Positions 1 to 9,201 are shown, numbered from the stretch's first letter. The stretch: DNA of 64,000 nt from Cellulomonas sp. Y8 (GCF_008033115.1 NZ_CP041203.1:3596001-3660000), one strand, 5' to 3'. Notes: generated from the sequence alone by a model not told the origin. Numbers and translations are program-made.

Positions 1-49
1 CCGCGACCGTGGTCGTGGCGGGCCCGTGCGTGCCCGGTCGGGGTGCGGG

Positions 50-1732
50 TCAGCCCTGGCGCAGGTCCAGGTAGCGCGCGATCAGGGAGCGGGTCGACGG
101 GTCCTGGGCCGCCAGCGCGTCCGCGTCGCCCTCGACCGCCGGGGCGATCTCGAGCGCGAGCTTCTTGCCCAGCTCGACGCCCCACTGGTCGAACGAGTCG
201 ATGCCCCACACGACGCCCTCGACGAACGTGATGTGCTCGTACAGCGCGATGAGCTGGCCGAGCACCGACGGGGTCAGCGACGGGGCCAGGATCGACGTCG
301 TCGGGCGGTTCCCGGGGAACACCCGGGCCGGCACGATCTCCTCGGCGGTGCCCTCGGCGCGGACCTCGTCGGCGGTCTTGCCGAACGCCAGCGCCTTGGT
401 CTGCGCGAAGAAGTTCGCCAGGAACAGGCCGTGCACGTCGGTGTCGCCGTCCTTCAGCGGGTGCGCCGGGTTGGCGACCGCGATGAAGTCCGCCGGGATC
501 AGCCGGGTGCCCTGGTGGATCAGCTGGTAGAACGCGTGCTGGCCGTTGGTGCCGGGCTCGCCCCAGAACACCTCGCCGGTCTCCGTCGTCACCGGGGTGC
601 CGTCCCAGCGGACCGACTTGCCGTTCGACTCCATGGTGAGCTGCTGCAGGTACGCCGGGAACCGGTGCAGGTACTGGGCGTACGGCAGGACGGCGTGCGT
701 GTGCGCGTCGAGGAAGTTGACGTACCAGACGTTGAGCAGGCCCATGAGGACCGGCACGTTCTGGTCGAACGGCGTAGTGCGGACGTGCTCGTCGACGGCG
801 TGGAAGCCCTCGAGGAACTCGCCGAAGGCGTCCGGGCCGATCGCGATGGCCAGCGAGGTGCCGATCGCCGAGTCGACCGAGTAGCGGCCGCCGACCCAGT
901 CCCAGAACCCGAACGCGTTCTCCGGGTCGATGCCGAACGCGGCGACCTTGTCGAGCGCCGTCGACACCGCGACGAAGTGCTTGGCGACCGCGCCGGTGCG
1001 GGCCTCCTCGGTGTCCTCGATCGCGCCGGCGGCGACGAGCTCCCGCCACAGCCAGTCGCGGGCGAGCCGCGCGTTGGTGAGCGTCTCGAGCGTGCCGAAG
1101 GTCTTGGACGCGACGACGAACAGCGTCGTCGTCGGGTCGAGGTCCTTCGTCTTCTCGGCGATGTCGGTCGGGTCGATGTTCGACACGAACCGCACCTCGA
1201 GGCCGTCCTGGACGTACGGCTTGAGCGCCTCGTACGCCATGACCGGGCCGAGGTCCGAGCCGCCGATGCCGATGTTCACGACGGTCGCGACGCGCTCGCC
1301 GGTGACGCCGGTCCACTCGCCCGAGCGGACCTTGTCGGCGAACGCGGCGATCTTCGCGAGCACCTCCTGCACGTCGGCGTCCACGTCCTGGCCGTCGACG
1401 ACGAGGGTGGGCTCCGCGTCGGCCGGGCGGCGCAGCGCGGTGTGCAGCACGGCGCGGTCCTCGGTGACGTTGATGTGCTCGCCGGCGAACATCGCGTCGA
1501 GCCGGGCCTTCAGGCCGACCTGGTCCGCGAGGGCGACGAGCAGGGACAGGGTCTCGTCGGTGACGAGGTTCTTCGACAGGTCGACGGTGAGGTCGGCCAG
1601 CTGCCGGGTCAGGCGCGTCGCGCGCTCGGGGTCGGCGTCGAACCAGCCCCGCAGGTCGGGGAGGAACGCCTCCTCGTGCGCGGTCAGGGCGGTCCAGGCG
1701 CCGGTGGTGGTGGCGTCGACGGGTGCAGTCAC
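50..1732 (-). CDS. pgi: Glucose-6-phosphate isomerase
   Basis: Interconverts glucose 6-phosphate and fructose 6-phosphate in the cytoplasm. The 560-residue product has the usual length for the long bacterial/eukaryotic PGI family. Recognisable blocks are the SIS-fold [11 protein letters not shown] segment near residue 155, [15 protein letters not shown] near 208, the [15 protein letters not shown] signature near 273, the [14 protein letters not shown] segment with the catalytic Glu/His region near 395, and the C-terminal [15 protein letters not shown] motif. The start is the ATG at 1732; GAGAGGGAC lies just upstream as a ribosome site. It follows no obvious operon partner; the next gene upstream, on the same strand, is 88 bp away. 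The role fits the amino-sugar locus nearby, whose end product is fructose 6-phosphate. Confidence 0.97.
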   Translation of the reverse strand: MTAPVDATTTGAWTALTAHEEAFLPDLRGWFDADPERATRLTRQLADLTVDLSKNLVTDETLSLLVALADQVGLKARLDAMFAGEHINVTEDRAVLHTALRRPADAEPTLVVDGQDVDADVQEVLAKIAAFADKVRSGEWTGVTGERVATVVNIGIGGSDLGPVMAYEALKPYVQDGLEVRFVSNIDPTDIAEKTKDLDPTTTLFVVASKTFGTLETLTNARLARDWLWRELVAAGAIEDTEEARTGAVAKHFVAVSTALDKVAAFGIDPENAFGFWDWVGGRYSVDSAIGTSLAIAIGPDAFGEFLEGFHAVDEHVRTTPFDQNVPVLMGLLNVWYVNFLDAHTHAVLPYAQYLHRFPAYLQQLTMESNGKSVRWDGTPVTTETGEVFWGEPGTNGQHAFYQLIHQGTRLIPADFIAVANPAHPLKDGDTDVHGLFLANFFAQTKALAFGKTADEVRAEGTAEEIVPARVFPGNRPTTSILAPSLTPSVLGQLIALYEHITFVEGVVWGIDSFDQWGVELGKKLALEIAPAVEGDADALAAQDPSTRSLIARYLDLRQG

Positions 1733-1820
1733 GGCGAGTCCCTCTCGGAAGCAAGATCCAACAGGTCACACCGTATCGAGGCCGGGGCGGTGGGCGAGCG
1801 GGACGTGCGGCCCGCCCGGG

Positions 1821-2867
1821 TCAGCCCAGGGCCTCGCGGACGAGCGGGGCCACCTGGGTGCCGAGCAGCTCGATCGCGCGCAGGCTCTCCCGCTGCGGCA
1901 CGCCGCTCAGGTCCATCTGGAAGATCTGCCGGTCGTGCCCGAGCGCGGCGTGCAGCGCGACGATGCGGTCCGCGACCTCGTGCGGCGACCCGACGAAGTA
2001 GGCCCCGCCCTTCGCGGCCTGGGACTCGAACGCGATCCGGTTCGGGATCGCGAACCCGCGCTCGGCGGCGATCCGGCGCATCGTGCTGAGCCAGTACGGG
2101 AAGAAGAACTCCCGCGCCTGCTTCGCGTCGTCGGCGACGAACCCCATGCCCGCGACCTCGACGCGCTGAGTCGCGGGGTCGTGGCCGGCCTCCGTGTGCG
2201 CGGCCCGGTACAGCCGCACCAGCGGGGCGAAGTCCGCGGGCCGGCCGCCGATGATCGCGTAGGACACGGGCAGGCCGAGCCGGCCCGCCCGGTCGGAGGA
2301 CGCCGGGTTGCCGCCGGTGGCGACCGCGATCCGCAGGTGCTCGCCGAGCCCGGGCTTGTCGAGCGGGCGCGGCAGCACCTCGGCGGCGTGCAGCGGCGGC
2401 CGGAACCGGCCGGACCAGGTGACCGGGTTGCCGCGGTCGATCCGGAGCAGCAGCCGGATCTTCTCGTCGAACAGGTCGTCGTAGTCGTCGAGCGAGGCGC
2501 CGAACAGCGGGTACGACTCGATGAACGACCCGCGCCCCGCGAGCAGCTCCACGCGGCCGCCGGACAGCAGGTCCATCGTCGCGAACTGCTGGTAGAGCCG
2601 GACCGGGTCCTCGGTCGACAGCACGGTCACGGCGCTGCCGACGCTGATCCGCTCGGTCTGGGCGAGCGCCGCGGCGATCACGGTCGCGGGGGAGGAGATG
2701 GCGTAGTCGGGGCGGTGGTGCTCGCCGATGCCGACGTGGTCCAGGCCGACCTCCTCGGCGAGGCGGACCCGCTCCAGCACGTCGCGCAGGCGCTGCGCGG
2801 GGGAGGTGACCGCGCCGGACACCGGGTCGGGGTGGATGTCGCCGAACGTGTACAGGCCGAGCTCCAT
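1821..2867 (-). CDS. LLM class flavin-dependent oxidoreductase
   Basis: A 348-residue luciferase-like monooxygenase family protein, a TIM barrel using FMN or F420. The N-terminus reads MELGLYTFGDI and is followed by EEVGLDHVGIGEHH, the typical bacterial luciferase block; SVGSAVTVLSTEDPVRLYQQFATMD and RVELLAGRGSF are also characteristic. Substrate cannot be told from sequence; NAD(P)H:flavin or F420-dependent oxidation are both possible. It is 88 bp upstream of pgi on the same strand, so cotranscription is possible but not required. An F420/NADP reductase-like gene occurs elsewhere in the window (38077-38694), which makes F420 use conceivable. Confidence 0.9.
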   Translation of the reverse strand: MELGLYTFGDIHPDPVSGAVTSPAQRLRDVLERVRLAEEVGLDHVGIGEHHRPDYAISSPATVIAAALAQTERISVGSAVTVLSTEDPVRLYQQFATMDLLSGGRVELLAGRGSFIESYPLFGASLDDYDDLFDEKIRLLLRIDRGNPVTWSGRFRPPLHAAEVLPRPLDKPGLGEHLRIAVATGGNPASSDRAGRLGLPVSYAIIGGRPADFAPLVRLYRAAHTEAGHDPATQRVEVAGMGFVADDAKQAREFFFPYWLSTMRRIAAERGFAIPNRIAFESQAAKGGAYFVGSPHEVADRIVALHAALGHDRQIFQMDLSGVPQRESLRAIELLGTQVAPLVREALG

Positions 2868-2931
2868 GCCCGGTGCAGCGCGGGGGAGGGGCGGGGCATT
2901 CCCTGACGACCGGGGTCGGGTGGCGCCCGGG

Positions 2932-3159
2932 TCACGGGGCGTCGTGCTCGCGGACGCGGCGCCGACGGGCCCGGACGTGCACCACGGTGGCGATCGTGAA
3001 CGGCACGACGAGCAGCGCCACGGCGCCGAGCAGCACGGCCCCCCAGAACGCCCGGGCGGTCGTCGGAGAGCTCAGTGCCGCCGTGGTCGCGCCGACCAGG
3101 ACGAAGGTGACCGTCGCGGCGAGCGCCCGCACGGGGTGCCGGATCTCTAGCGGACGCAC
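2932..3159 (-). CDS. Small two-helix membrane protein, unknown function
   Basis: A 75-residue protein beginning at GTG 3159. Two hydrophobic segments are visible (about residues 9-29 and 36-60), separated by a short polar turn, and the C-terminus is strongly basic (RARRRRVREHD), which by the positive-inside rule puts it in the cytoplasm. I do not recognise a family. The start region overlaps a 17-codon reading frame (3147-3200) that has its own GGAG ribosome site, so translation may be coupled. The nearest neighbour downstream is the LLM oxidoreductase, 64 bp away. Confidence 0.6.
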   Translation of the reverse strand: MRPLEIRHPVRALAATVTFVLVGATTAALSSPTTARAFWGAVLLGAVALLVVPFTIATVVHVRARRRRVREHDAP

Positions 3160-3200
3160 GTGTACCCCCGGGCCACCGCGATCTCGAGCGGGGTGTTCAT
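3147..3200 (-). CDS. Putative 17-residue leader peptide
   Basis: A short frame on the minus strand starting at ATG 3200, with GGAG five bases before the ATG, encodes MNTPLEIAVARGYTCVR and stops at TAG 3149-3147. It overlaps by 13 bp the GTG start of the small membrane protein in another frame, the arrangement expected for translational coupling or for a regulatory upstream frame. There is no codon run that would point to classical attenuation. It may simply be chance, but the ribosome site is better than that of the downstream gene. Confidence 0.35.
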   Translation of the reverse strand: MNTPLEIAVARGYTCVR

Positions 3201-3352
3201 GGTCGACTCCTTCGTCGGTCCGGTGGCGGGGCGCCGCCCGGTCCTCCCAGCCTGACGAGGCCCGAGGGCGGTCCGTGCGCAGCGCACCGGGTACTCACCG
3301 TGCGAAACCGGTCCCGTGGACCTCCGGGGCCGAGAACAGGGACCCGCATACG

Positions 3353-3365
3353 TGGACTCAGTCCA
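3353..3365. promoter_or_regulatory. 13-bp palindrome, possible operator
   Basis: TGGACTCAGTCCA is a perfect inverted repeat around a central C, located between the divergent genes at 3159 and 3508. Its size suits a dimeric GntR- or LacI-type protein, but no matching regulator gene adjoins it, and the true ROK operator appears to be the different site at 3482. Confidence 0.35.
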
Positions 3366-3481
3366 ACAATGAGTGCCAGCTGAGTGGAGGGCGGGTGGAG
3401 CAGGCCGACCGCGCCGGATGTCGGCCTCGTGAACGCCCGGTCACGAAGTGGTCACGGTCACACGAACTCCTTGACGGTGGA

Positions 3482-3502
3482 TTAGTAAGGAAGGTCTACT
3501 AA
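3482..3502. promoter_or_regulatory. ROK-type operator overlapping the regulator's 5' region
   Basis: TTAGTA and TACTAA form a perfect 6-bp inverted repeat with a 9-bp spacer, ending 5 bp before the ATG of the ROK gene. The TTAGT...ACTAA pattern is typical of NagC/XylR-type ROK sites. Its placement over the start region suggests autoregulation, and the same site could control the downstream sugar genes if they are read through. Confidence 0.6.
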
Positions 3503-3507
3503 CAAAC

Positions 3508-4695
3508 ATGACGACGACGACGCCGTCCGCCACCTCGGGCCACCGGGGGGTCGGGCGCACACTCCGCCCGACGGGCAAGGTGCTCCCCGAGCACGCCCGG
3601 GCGCACAACCGGTCGCTCGTCCTGCAGCACCTGTTCCACCAGGGCCCGTCGTCCCGTGCCGACCTCGCGCGCAGCACCGGCCTCACCCGGGTCACGGTCT
3701 CCGACCTGGTGTCCGTGCTCATCTCCGAGGGCCTGGTCGCCGAGCTCGGCGTCCGCCCGGAGGGGAGGGTCGGCAAGCCGGCGACGCTCGTCGGGATGCG
3801 GACCGAGGAGTTCCAGGTCGTGGCGGTCGACCTCGCGGACGACGCCAGCCTGCGCGGCGCGGTCATGACGCTCACCGGCGCGGTCGTCGCCCGGCGCACC
3901 GTCTCCCTCGACGGCCGGACCGGCGACGCCGCGGTCGCGGTGCTCGAGGACCTGTGCCGCGAGCTGCTCGCCGCCGCGGACCGGCCCGTCGTCGGCGTCG
4001 GCATCGGATCGCCCGGCGTGATCGACGCCGCGGGGGTCGTCGTCGAGGCGCCCAACCGCGGCTGGTACGACCTGCCGCTGGCCGCGCTGCTCGCCGAGCG
4101 GCTCGGCGTGCCGGTGCAGGTCGCCAACGACGCGAACACCCACGCGCTGGGGGAGTACACCTACGGGGGCGCGTCCGGCGCGGGCCTCATGGTCGTCACC
4201 GTCGGCCAGGGCCTCGGCGCCGGGATCGTGCTGGACGGCGCGTTGGTGCGCGGCCGCGCGCACGCCGCCGGGGAGATCGGGCACGTCACCGTGGTCGACG
4301 ACCGCGACGTGCGAGCAGGCGACCCCGAGCCCCGGCCGTGCGCGTGCGGGCGCGCCGGCTGCCTGGAGACGCTGCTCTCCCTGCCCGCGCTGCGCCGCGC
4401 CACCGCCGGCCGCAGCCCCGAGGAGTCCGACGCGGTGCTCGCGTCGGTCGGACGGAAGCTGGGCGTGGCCCTCGCTCCCGTCGTCAGTGCCCTCAACCTC
4501 GCCGAGGTCCTGCTCTCGGGTCCCCCGGAGCTGCTGGACGGAGCCCTCAGGGTCGAGGCGCTCGCCACGCTCCGGGCCCGGACCCTGCCCCTGCTGGGGC
4601 AGGACCTCGTGCTGCGGATGGGTTCGCTGGACGAGGACGGGGCGCTCTCCGGCGCCGCGGCCCTCGTGCTGTCCGGTCAGCTCGGGGTCACGTGA
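3508..4695 (+). CDS. ROK family transcriptional regulator (NagC/XylR type)
   Basis: A 395-residue repressor with an N-terminal winged helix (residues about 25-85, SRADLARSTGLTRVTVSDLVSVLI) joined to a ROK sugar-binding domain. The ROK part shows VGVGIGSPGVID near 165, the VANDANTHALGEY segment near 205, and the zinc-type CACGRAGCLETLLS motif near 280. It heads the amino-sugar uptake locus, so N-acetylglucosamine, glucosamine or their 6-phosphates are likely inducers (inference). A matching inverted repeat lies just upstream, and its stop codon is inside a terminator-like hairpin, so the binding-protein gene may be transcribed partly separately. Confidence 0.93.
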   Translation: MTTTTPSATSGHRGVGRTLRPTGKVLPEHARAHNRSLVLQHLFHQGPSSRADLARSTGLTRVTVSDLVSVLISEGLVAELGVRPEGRVGKPATLVGMRTEEFQVVAVDLADDASLRGAVMTLTGAVVARRTVSLDGRTGDAAVAVLEDLCRELLAAADRPVVGVGIGSPGVIDAAGVVVEAPNRGWYDLPLAALLAERLGVPVQVANDANTHALGEYTYGGASGAGLMVVTVGQGLGAGIVLDGALVRGRAHAAGEIGHVTVVDDRDVRAGDPEPRPCACGRAGCLETLLSLPALRRATAGRSPEESDAVLASVGRKLGVALAPVVSALNLAEVLLSGPPELLDGALRVEALATLRARTLPLLGQDLVLRMGSLDEDGALSGAAALVLSGQLGVT

Positions 4696-4705
4696 CGACC
4701 CCGAG
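4681..4705 (+). terminator. Hairpin spanning the ROK stop codon
   Basis: CTCGGGGTC pairs perfectly with GACCCCGAG across a 7-nt loop that contains the TGA stop. No U tract follows, so it may be a weak terminator or an mRNA-stabilising structure that lets the binding-protein message accumulate independently of the regulator. Confidence 0.5.
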
Positions 4706-4738
4706 CCGACCGCTTGCAGTGCCGGTACCACCACCCCC

Positions 4739-4760
4739 GGCGGGGCTTGCAGGCCCCGCC
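4739..4760 (+). other. Hairpin in the 5' region of the binding-protein gene
   Basis: GGCGGGGC and GCCCCGCC form an 8-bp stem with a 6-nt loop 24 bp before the GTG start. Together with the hairpin at 4681-4705 it marks the boundary between the ROK gene and the transport genes; it could protect the 5' end of a processed message. Confidence 0.4.
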
Positions 4761-4783
4761 TCGCATCAGGGAGGAACACCAAC

Positions 4784-6094
4784 GTGAAGATCGTACGGAT
4801 GGCAGCCGTCGGTGTGGCGGCGGCGCTCGTGCTGACCGCCTGCTCGTCGGGCGACGACGGCGGCTCGACCGGGTCCGACGGGACCCCCGAGGCCGCGGAG
4901 ATCACGCTCTGGCTCAACGGGGCGGACACCCCCGACGAGCTGCGCGACTACCTCAAGACGACCTTCGAGGAGGAGAACCCCGGGTCGACCCTCGTCATCG
5001 AGGAGCAGGACTGGAACGACGTCGTCACCAAGCTGACGACGGCGCTGCCGGACGAGGCGAACACGCCCGACGTGGTCGAGATCGGCAACACGCAGTCGCC
5101 GACGTTCACCACCATCGGCGCGTTCCGCGACCTCACCCCGCTCTACGACGAGCTGGGCGGCGACGACCTGCTGCCGTCGTTCGTCGAGGTGGGCAAGGCC
5201 GACGGCAAGAACTACGCGCTGCCCTACTACTTCGGCTCGCGCTACATGTTCTACCGGGCCGACCTTTGGGCGGCGGCGGGCCTGGAGAAGCCCACGACGC
5301 TCGACGAGTTCGCGCAGGACGTCGCGGCGCTCAAGACCGACAGCCAGTCGGGCTTCGCGATCGGCGGCCAGGACTGGCGCAACGGCATCTCCTGGGTGTT
5401 CGCGAACGGTGGCGAGCTCGCCACCGAGGACGGCGGAGAGTGGACCTCGACGCTGTCCGACCCGAACACGATCAAGGGCCTCGAGCAGTGGCAGGACGTC
5501 TACGCGGGCTCGTCCAACGTGCCGGCCACCGAGCGCGACGTGGCGTACTGGGACTTCCTGAACGACGGCACCGACGGCGCCGCCCCGGCCGCCGCGACGA
5601 TCATGGCGCCAGGCTGGGCCCGGTGGTCGATCGGCGACCTGAAGACGGACGACGCCGGCGAGGAGGTCCGCGACGGCATGGAGGACGAGTCGAAGTTCGA
5701 CATCTTCGCCCTCCCCGGCGTGGACGGCGGCATCGCGCCGGTGTTCGCGGGCGGGTCGAACATCGCCATCTCGGCGAAGTCCCAGCACCCGGAGCTCTCC
5801 GAGAACCTCCTGCGCATCATCTTCTCGCCGGACTACCAGGAGATGCTCGGCCAGAGCGGTCTGGGCCCGGCGAACGCGCAGTACGTCGACGCCCTCGGCG
5901 ACGACAAGTTCGCCACCACGATGATCGAGACCGCGGCGGCCTCCAAGCTCACCCCGGCGGCCCCGGGCTGGGCGGCCGTCGAGGCGGCGTTCGTCTACGA
6001 GGAGCTGTTCCAGGCGATCGCCGAGGGCGGTGACGTGACCGAGCTCGCCGCGCAGTACGACGAGAAGATCACGCCGATGCTCAACGGCCAGTGA
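4784..6094 (+). CDS. Carbohydrate ABC transporter substrate-binding lipoprotein
   Basis: A 436-residue family 1 solute-binding protein that should capture a sugar outside the membrane and deliver it to the permeases just downstream. The lipoprotein signal ends in LTAC with Cys20 as the lipidation site, followed by a Ser/Gly/Asp linker. The mature part begins ITLWLNG and has the sugar-binder pattern PYYFGSRYMFYRADLWAAAGLEKPTTLDEF near residue 147. The GTG at 4784 is chosen because it gives an intact signal peptide and has GGGAGGA upstream. Context (ROK regulator, sugar kinase, NagB) suggests GlcNAc or chito-oligosaccharide, in the manner of the Streptomyces NgcEFG or DasABC systems; the substrate is inferred. 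Confidence 0.92.
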   Translation: MKIVRMAAVGVAAALVLTACSSGDDGGSTGSDGTPEAAEITLWLNGADTPDELRDYLKTTFEEENPGSTLVIEEQDWNDVVTKLTTALPDEANTPDVVEIGNTQSPTFTTIGAFRDLTPLYDELGGDDLLPSFVEVGKADGKNYALPYYFGSRYMFYRADLWAAAGLEKPTTLDEFAQDVAALKTDSQSGFAIGGQDWRNGISWVFANGGELATEDGGEWTSTLSDPNTIKGLEQWQDVYAGSSNVPATERDVAYWDFLNDGTDGAAPAAATIMAPGWARWSIGDLKTDDAGEEVRDGMEDESKFDIFALPGVDGGIAPVFAGGSNIAISAKSQHPELSENLLRIIFSPDYQEMLGQSGLGPANAQYVDALGDDKFATTMIETAAASKLTPAAPGWAAVEAAFVYEELFQAIAEGGDVTELAAQYDEKITPMLNGQ

Positions 6095-6165
6095 CGTCCT
6101 CCCGGCCGCAGGGCACGCGCCCCGCGGCCGGGACCGTCCGGCCACCGCTCGTCAGGAGAGGTGCC

Positions 6166-7137
6166 ATGTCCACCACCGCGGCCCGCCCCGGGCCGGCCAC
6201 CCCGCCCGCGCCGCCGGCGGCCCCCGCGCCCGCCGCGCACCGGCCCCGCCGCCGCAGGCCCGGCCTCACCGCCTACGTCCTGCTGGTCCCCGCCGTCTTC
6301 GTCCTGCTCGCGGGCATGGGGTACCCGCTGTACTGGCAGGTCGTCACGTCGATGCAGGAGTTCGGCCTGGCGCAGCAGTTCGGCCAGCCGCCGACGTTCG
6401 TCGGGCTCGACAACTACGCGCGCATCTTCACCGACGACCGGCTGTGGGCCGTCGTCGCCCGCTCCATCGTGTTCTGCCTGGTCAACGCGTTCGCCACGGT
6501 GATCCTCGGTGTGCTGTTCGCGCTGCTGATGAAGGCCGTGCACCCGGTCGTCCGGATCGTGCTGCAGGTCGCCCTGCTGCTCGCCTGGGCCATGCCGATG
6601 GTCGCCGCCGTCACCGTGTGGAAGTGGCTGTTCGACTGGCGCACCGGCGTCGTGAACTGGCTGCTCGTCCAGCTGGGCTTCGACCAGTACAGCGGGCACG
6701 CGTGGCTCGCCCAGCCGCTGTCGTTCTTCTTCGTCGCGACCGTGATCATCGTGTGGATGTCGGTGCCGTTCGTGGCGCTGTCGGTCTACGCCGCGCTGAC
6801 GCAGGTGTCCGACGAGGTGCTCGAGGCCGCCCGCATCGACGGCGCCGGCCCGACCCGGATCCTCTGGCACATCACGATGCCGCTGATCCGCCCCGTGCTG
6901 TCGATCGTGCTGCTGCTGCAGATCATCTGGGACCTGCGGGTGTTCGCGCAGATCCGGCTGCTGCAGGACAGCGGCGCGCCGGTCAGCGAGACCAACCTGC
7001 TGGGCAACTTCATCTTCGAGCTCGGCATCGGCCGGCAGGACTTCGCCGGCGCGGCCGCCGTGTCGATCTTCGTGCTCGCGCTGACCGTGCTGCTGAGCTG
7101 GCCGTACGTCCGGAACCTGCTGAAGGAGGACGCATGA
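6166..7137 (+). CDS. Carbohydrate ABC transporter permease (MalF type)
   Basis: A 323-residue inner-membrane permease with six predicted helices. An Ala/Pro-rich cytoplasmic N-tail precedes the first helix (YVLLVPAVFVLLAGMGYPLYWQV). The ATP-binding-protein contact loop, EAARIDGAGPTRILWHITMPLI, is the classic EAA motif near residue 223. I prefer ATG 6166, preceded by AGGAGAGG, over an upstream in-frame GTG at 6091 because the extra residues are not permease-like. It starts 71 bp after the binding-protein gene and its stop overlaps the next permease start (ATGA). Confidence 0.93.
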   Translation: MSTTAARPGPATPPAPPAAPAPAAHRPRRRRPGLTAYVLLVPAVFVLLAGMGYPLYWQVVTSMQEFGLAQQFGQPPTFVGLDNYARIFTDDRLWAVVARSIVFCLVNAFATVILGVLFALLMKAVHPVVRIVLQVALLLAWAMPMVAAVTVWKWLFDWRTGVVNWLLVQLGFDQYSGHAWLAQPLSFFFVATVIIVWMSVPFVALSVYAALTQVSDEVLEAARIDGAGPTRILWHITMPLIRPVLSIVLLLQIIWDLRVFAQIRLLQDSGAPVSETNLLGNFIFELGIGRQDFAGAAAVSIFVLALTVLLSWPYVRNLLKEDA

Positions 7138-8105
7138 GCGCCACCACGTCCCCCGCGGGCCCCGCCGGGTCGGTGGACCCGGTCGCCGCCCCGCCGGCCC
7201 GCGCCGGCACACCGGCCGTGCCGAGCGCGTCCGGGCCCGGACCGCGCCGGGGAGCCGCCGGGGGCCGGGTCGGCCGCCGGGTCCGCCGCGCGCTGCTCGG
7301 GCTGCTGGCCGTCGTCATCGCCGTCGTGTGGGCGTTCCCCGTCTACTGGATGGTGCTGTCCTCGGTGCTGCCGGGCTCCCGGCTGCGGTCCACGACGCCG
7401 ACGTTCCTGCCCACCGGCGCCACCCTCGCGAACTTCCGGTCCGTGCTCGACGGCGCCGGCTTCGGCACCGCGCTGCGGATGAGCCTGGCGATCACCGCCG
7501 TCACCGTCGTGGCCGTGCTGGTGTTCGCGTTCCTCGCGGCGCTCGCGATCAGCCGGTTCCGGTTCCGCGGGCGGCTGACGTTCGTCATCGCGGTGCTGTT
7601 CGTGCAGATGCTGCCCGCCGAGGGCCTGTTCATCGCGCAGTACAAGATGCTGTCCTCGGTCAACCTGCTGAACAGCGTCATCGGCGTCTCGGTCCTGTAC
7701 ACCGCGGCCGTCGTGCCGTTCACGATCTGGATGCTGCGCGGGTTCGTCGCCGGCGTGCCGATCGAGCTCGAGGAGGCCGCCATGGTCGACGGGCTCAGCC
7801 GGGTGAAGGCGTTCCTGCGGATCACGTTCCCGCTGCTCGCGCCCGGCCTGGTCGCGTCGGGGGTGTACGCGTTCCTGCAGGCGTGGAACGAGTTCACCGT
7901 CGCGCTCGTCGCGCTCCCCGCCGAGTCCGCCCGCACGCTGCCGCTGTGGCTGCGGTCGTTCCTCGCGTCGTCCGCGAACCGCGGCGTCGACTGGGGCGAG
8001 GTCATGGCCGCGTCGACACTCATCGCCGTCCCCGTGATCGTCTTCTTCCTGCTGGTGCAGGGCAGGATGACGTCGGGGCTGGTGTCCGGAGCGGTGAAGG
8101 GCTGA
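7134..8105 (+). CDS. Carbohydrate ABC transporter permease (MalG type)
   Basis: The second permease of the sugar transporter, 323 residues. The start ATG at 7134 overlaps the previous stop as ATGA, and GGAGG precedes it. A long Pro/Ala/Gly-rich N-terminal tail of about 50 residues comes before the first helix; six helices follow. The EAA loop ELEEAAMVDGLSRVKAFLRITFPLLAPGL is near residue 213. No ATP-binding gene accompanies the pair, so a shared ATPase such as MsiK, encoded elsewhere, is expected, as in other actinobacterial sugar transporters. Confidence 0.93.
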   Translation: MSATTSPAGPAGSVDPVAAPPARAGTPAVPSASGPGPRRGAAGGRVGRRVRRALLGLLAVVIAVVWAFPVYWMVLSSVLPGSRLRSTTPTFLPTGATLANFRSVLDGAGFGTALRMSLAITAVTVVAVLVFAFLAALAISRFRFRGRLTFVIAVLFVQMLPAEGLFIAQYKMLSSVNLLNSVIGVSVLYTAAVVPFTIWMLRGFVAGVPIELEEAAMVDGLSRVKAFLRITFPLLAPGLVASGVYAFLQAWNEFTVALVALPAESARTLPLWLRSFLASSANRGVDWGEVMAASTLIAVPVIVFFLLVQGRMTSGLVSGAVKG

Positions 8106-8106
8106 C

Positions 8107-9201
8107 GTGGACGAGCTGATGACCTGGCCGCGCGGCGCGTCCGCGGGGCCGGAGGGGTCGGGCGTGCCGGCGCCGGCCGGGGCCGTGGCCGCCGGGCCCG
8201 GGGCGGTCGCGCCGCTCGGGGGAGCACCGGTGGTCGCCGCCGGGGTGGCCACCACCGTCGAGGGCGGTCCGGACCTCGCCGCCGGGTGGTCCGTCGGGCT
8301 CGACGTGGGCGGCACCAAGACGCTCGGCGTGCTCGTCGCGCCGGACGGCGCCGTGGGCCCGTCGGTGCGGCTCGCCGCCCGGTCCGGGGGCGACGGCGTC
8401 GCCGGGACCGCCGCGGAGGCCGTGCGGGCGCTGGTCGCGGAGGCCGGCCTGCCCGCGGGTGCGCTGGCGGGCGTGGGCATCGGGCTGCCCGGGATCGTCG
8501 ACCCCGCGACGGGTCGCGTCGAGCACGCGGTGAACCTCGGGATCGAGTCGGCGGTACCGCTCGCGGCACAGGTGTCGGCCGCGCTCGACGGGGTGCCGGT
8601 GCGGCTCGAGAACGACCTCAACGTGGCCGCGCTCGGCGCGGCGCACCTGCTGCCCGACCCGGCGCCCGACCTCGCGTTCCTCGCGCTCGGCACCGGCCTG
8701 GCCGCGGGCCTCGTGCTGGACGGCCGGCTGCGCCGCGGCGCCTCGGGCGTGGCCGGCGAGATCGGCCACATGGTGCACGTCCCCGGTGGGCTGCCGTGCC
8801 CCTGCGGGCAGCGCGGCTGCCTCGAGCAGTACGCGTCCGGCGGGGCGCTGTCCGCCGCGTGGCCCGGTCCCGGCGACCGCCCGGCCCCGGTGGCCCTGTT
8901 CGAGGCGGCCGACTCCGGGGATGCTGGTGCCGTGGCGGTGCGCGACCGGTTCGCCGGGGCCGTGGCCGCCGCGGTGCGCGTGCTCCTGCTCACCACCGAC
9001 GTCGCGCACGTCGTCGTCGGGGGCGGGGTCGCCGAGCTCGGCGACCCGCTGCTGCGGATGGTGCGCGCGCGGCTGGACGACGAGGCCCGGGACTCCGCGT
9101 TCCTGGCCGCGATGCACATGGCGGAACGGGTGACCCTCGCGCCGCGCGGAGTGCCGGTGGGTGCCGTGGGCGCCGCGCTGGTCGGACGGAAGGAGTCCTG
9201 A
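8107..9201 (+). CDS. ROK family sugar kinase (GlcNAc/glucosamine or glucokinase type)
   Basis: A 364-residue kinase without a DNA-binding domain. After a low-complexity N-terminal extension of about 55 residues comes the phosphate-binding loop VGLDVGGTKTLGVLV, then GVGIGLPGIVD, the catalytic ENDLNVAALGA segment, and the zinc-type CPCGQRGCLEQYASGG motif. GTG 8107 begins one base after the permease stop; in-frame ATG 8119 or GTG 8231 are alternative starts that would shorten the extension. It overlaps nagB by one base (TGATG), so the two are translated together. Phosphorylation of an amino sugar to feed NagB is the likely role; exact specificity is not visible. Confidence 0.88.
   Translation: MDELMTWPRGASAGPEGSGVPAPAGAVAAGPGAVAPLGGAPVVAAGVATTVEGGPDLAAGWSVGLDVGGTKTLGVLVAPDGAVGPSVRLAARSGGDGVAGTAAEAVRALVAEAGLPAGALAGVGIGLPGIVDPATGRVEHAVNLGIESAVPLAAQVSAALDGVPVRLENDLNVAALGAAHLLPDPAPDLAFLALGTGLAAGLVLDGRLRRGASGVAGEIGHMVHVPGGLPCPCGQRGCLEQYASGGALSAAWPGPGDRPAPVALFEAADSGDAGAVAVRDRFAGAVAAAVRVLLLTTDVAHVVVGGGVAELGDPLLRMVRARLDDEARDSAFLAAMHMAERVTLAPRGVPVGAVGAALVGRKES

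Larger units (their letters stand above)
3201..3507. other. Intergenic region with palindrome and ROK gene promoter
   Basis: A spacer of about 300 bp between the divergent small membrane gene and the ROK regulator. I find no further gene. It holds a 13-bp perfect palindrome at 3353-3365 and, at the right edge, the ROK operator at 3482-3502. The right part is noticeably less GC-rich than the flanking genes, consistent with promoter DNA. Confidence 0.6.

Noticed and set aside
26..2089. A 687-codon plus-strand frame opposite pgi
   Set aside because: It is the antisense shadow of pgi and the LLM gene; Arg/Val/Gly/Asp-rich composition, no motif, typical of GC-rich DNA.
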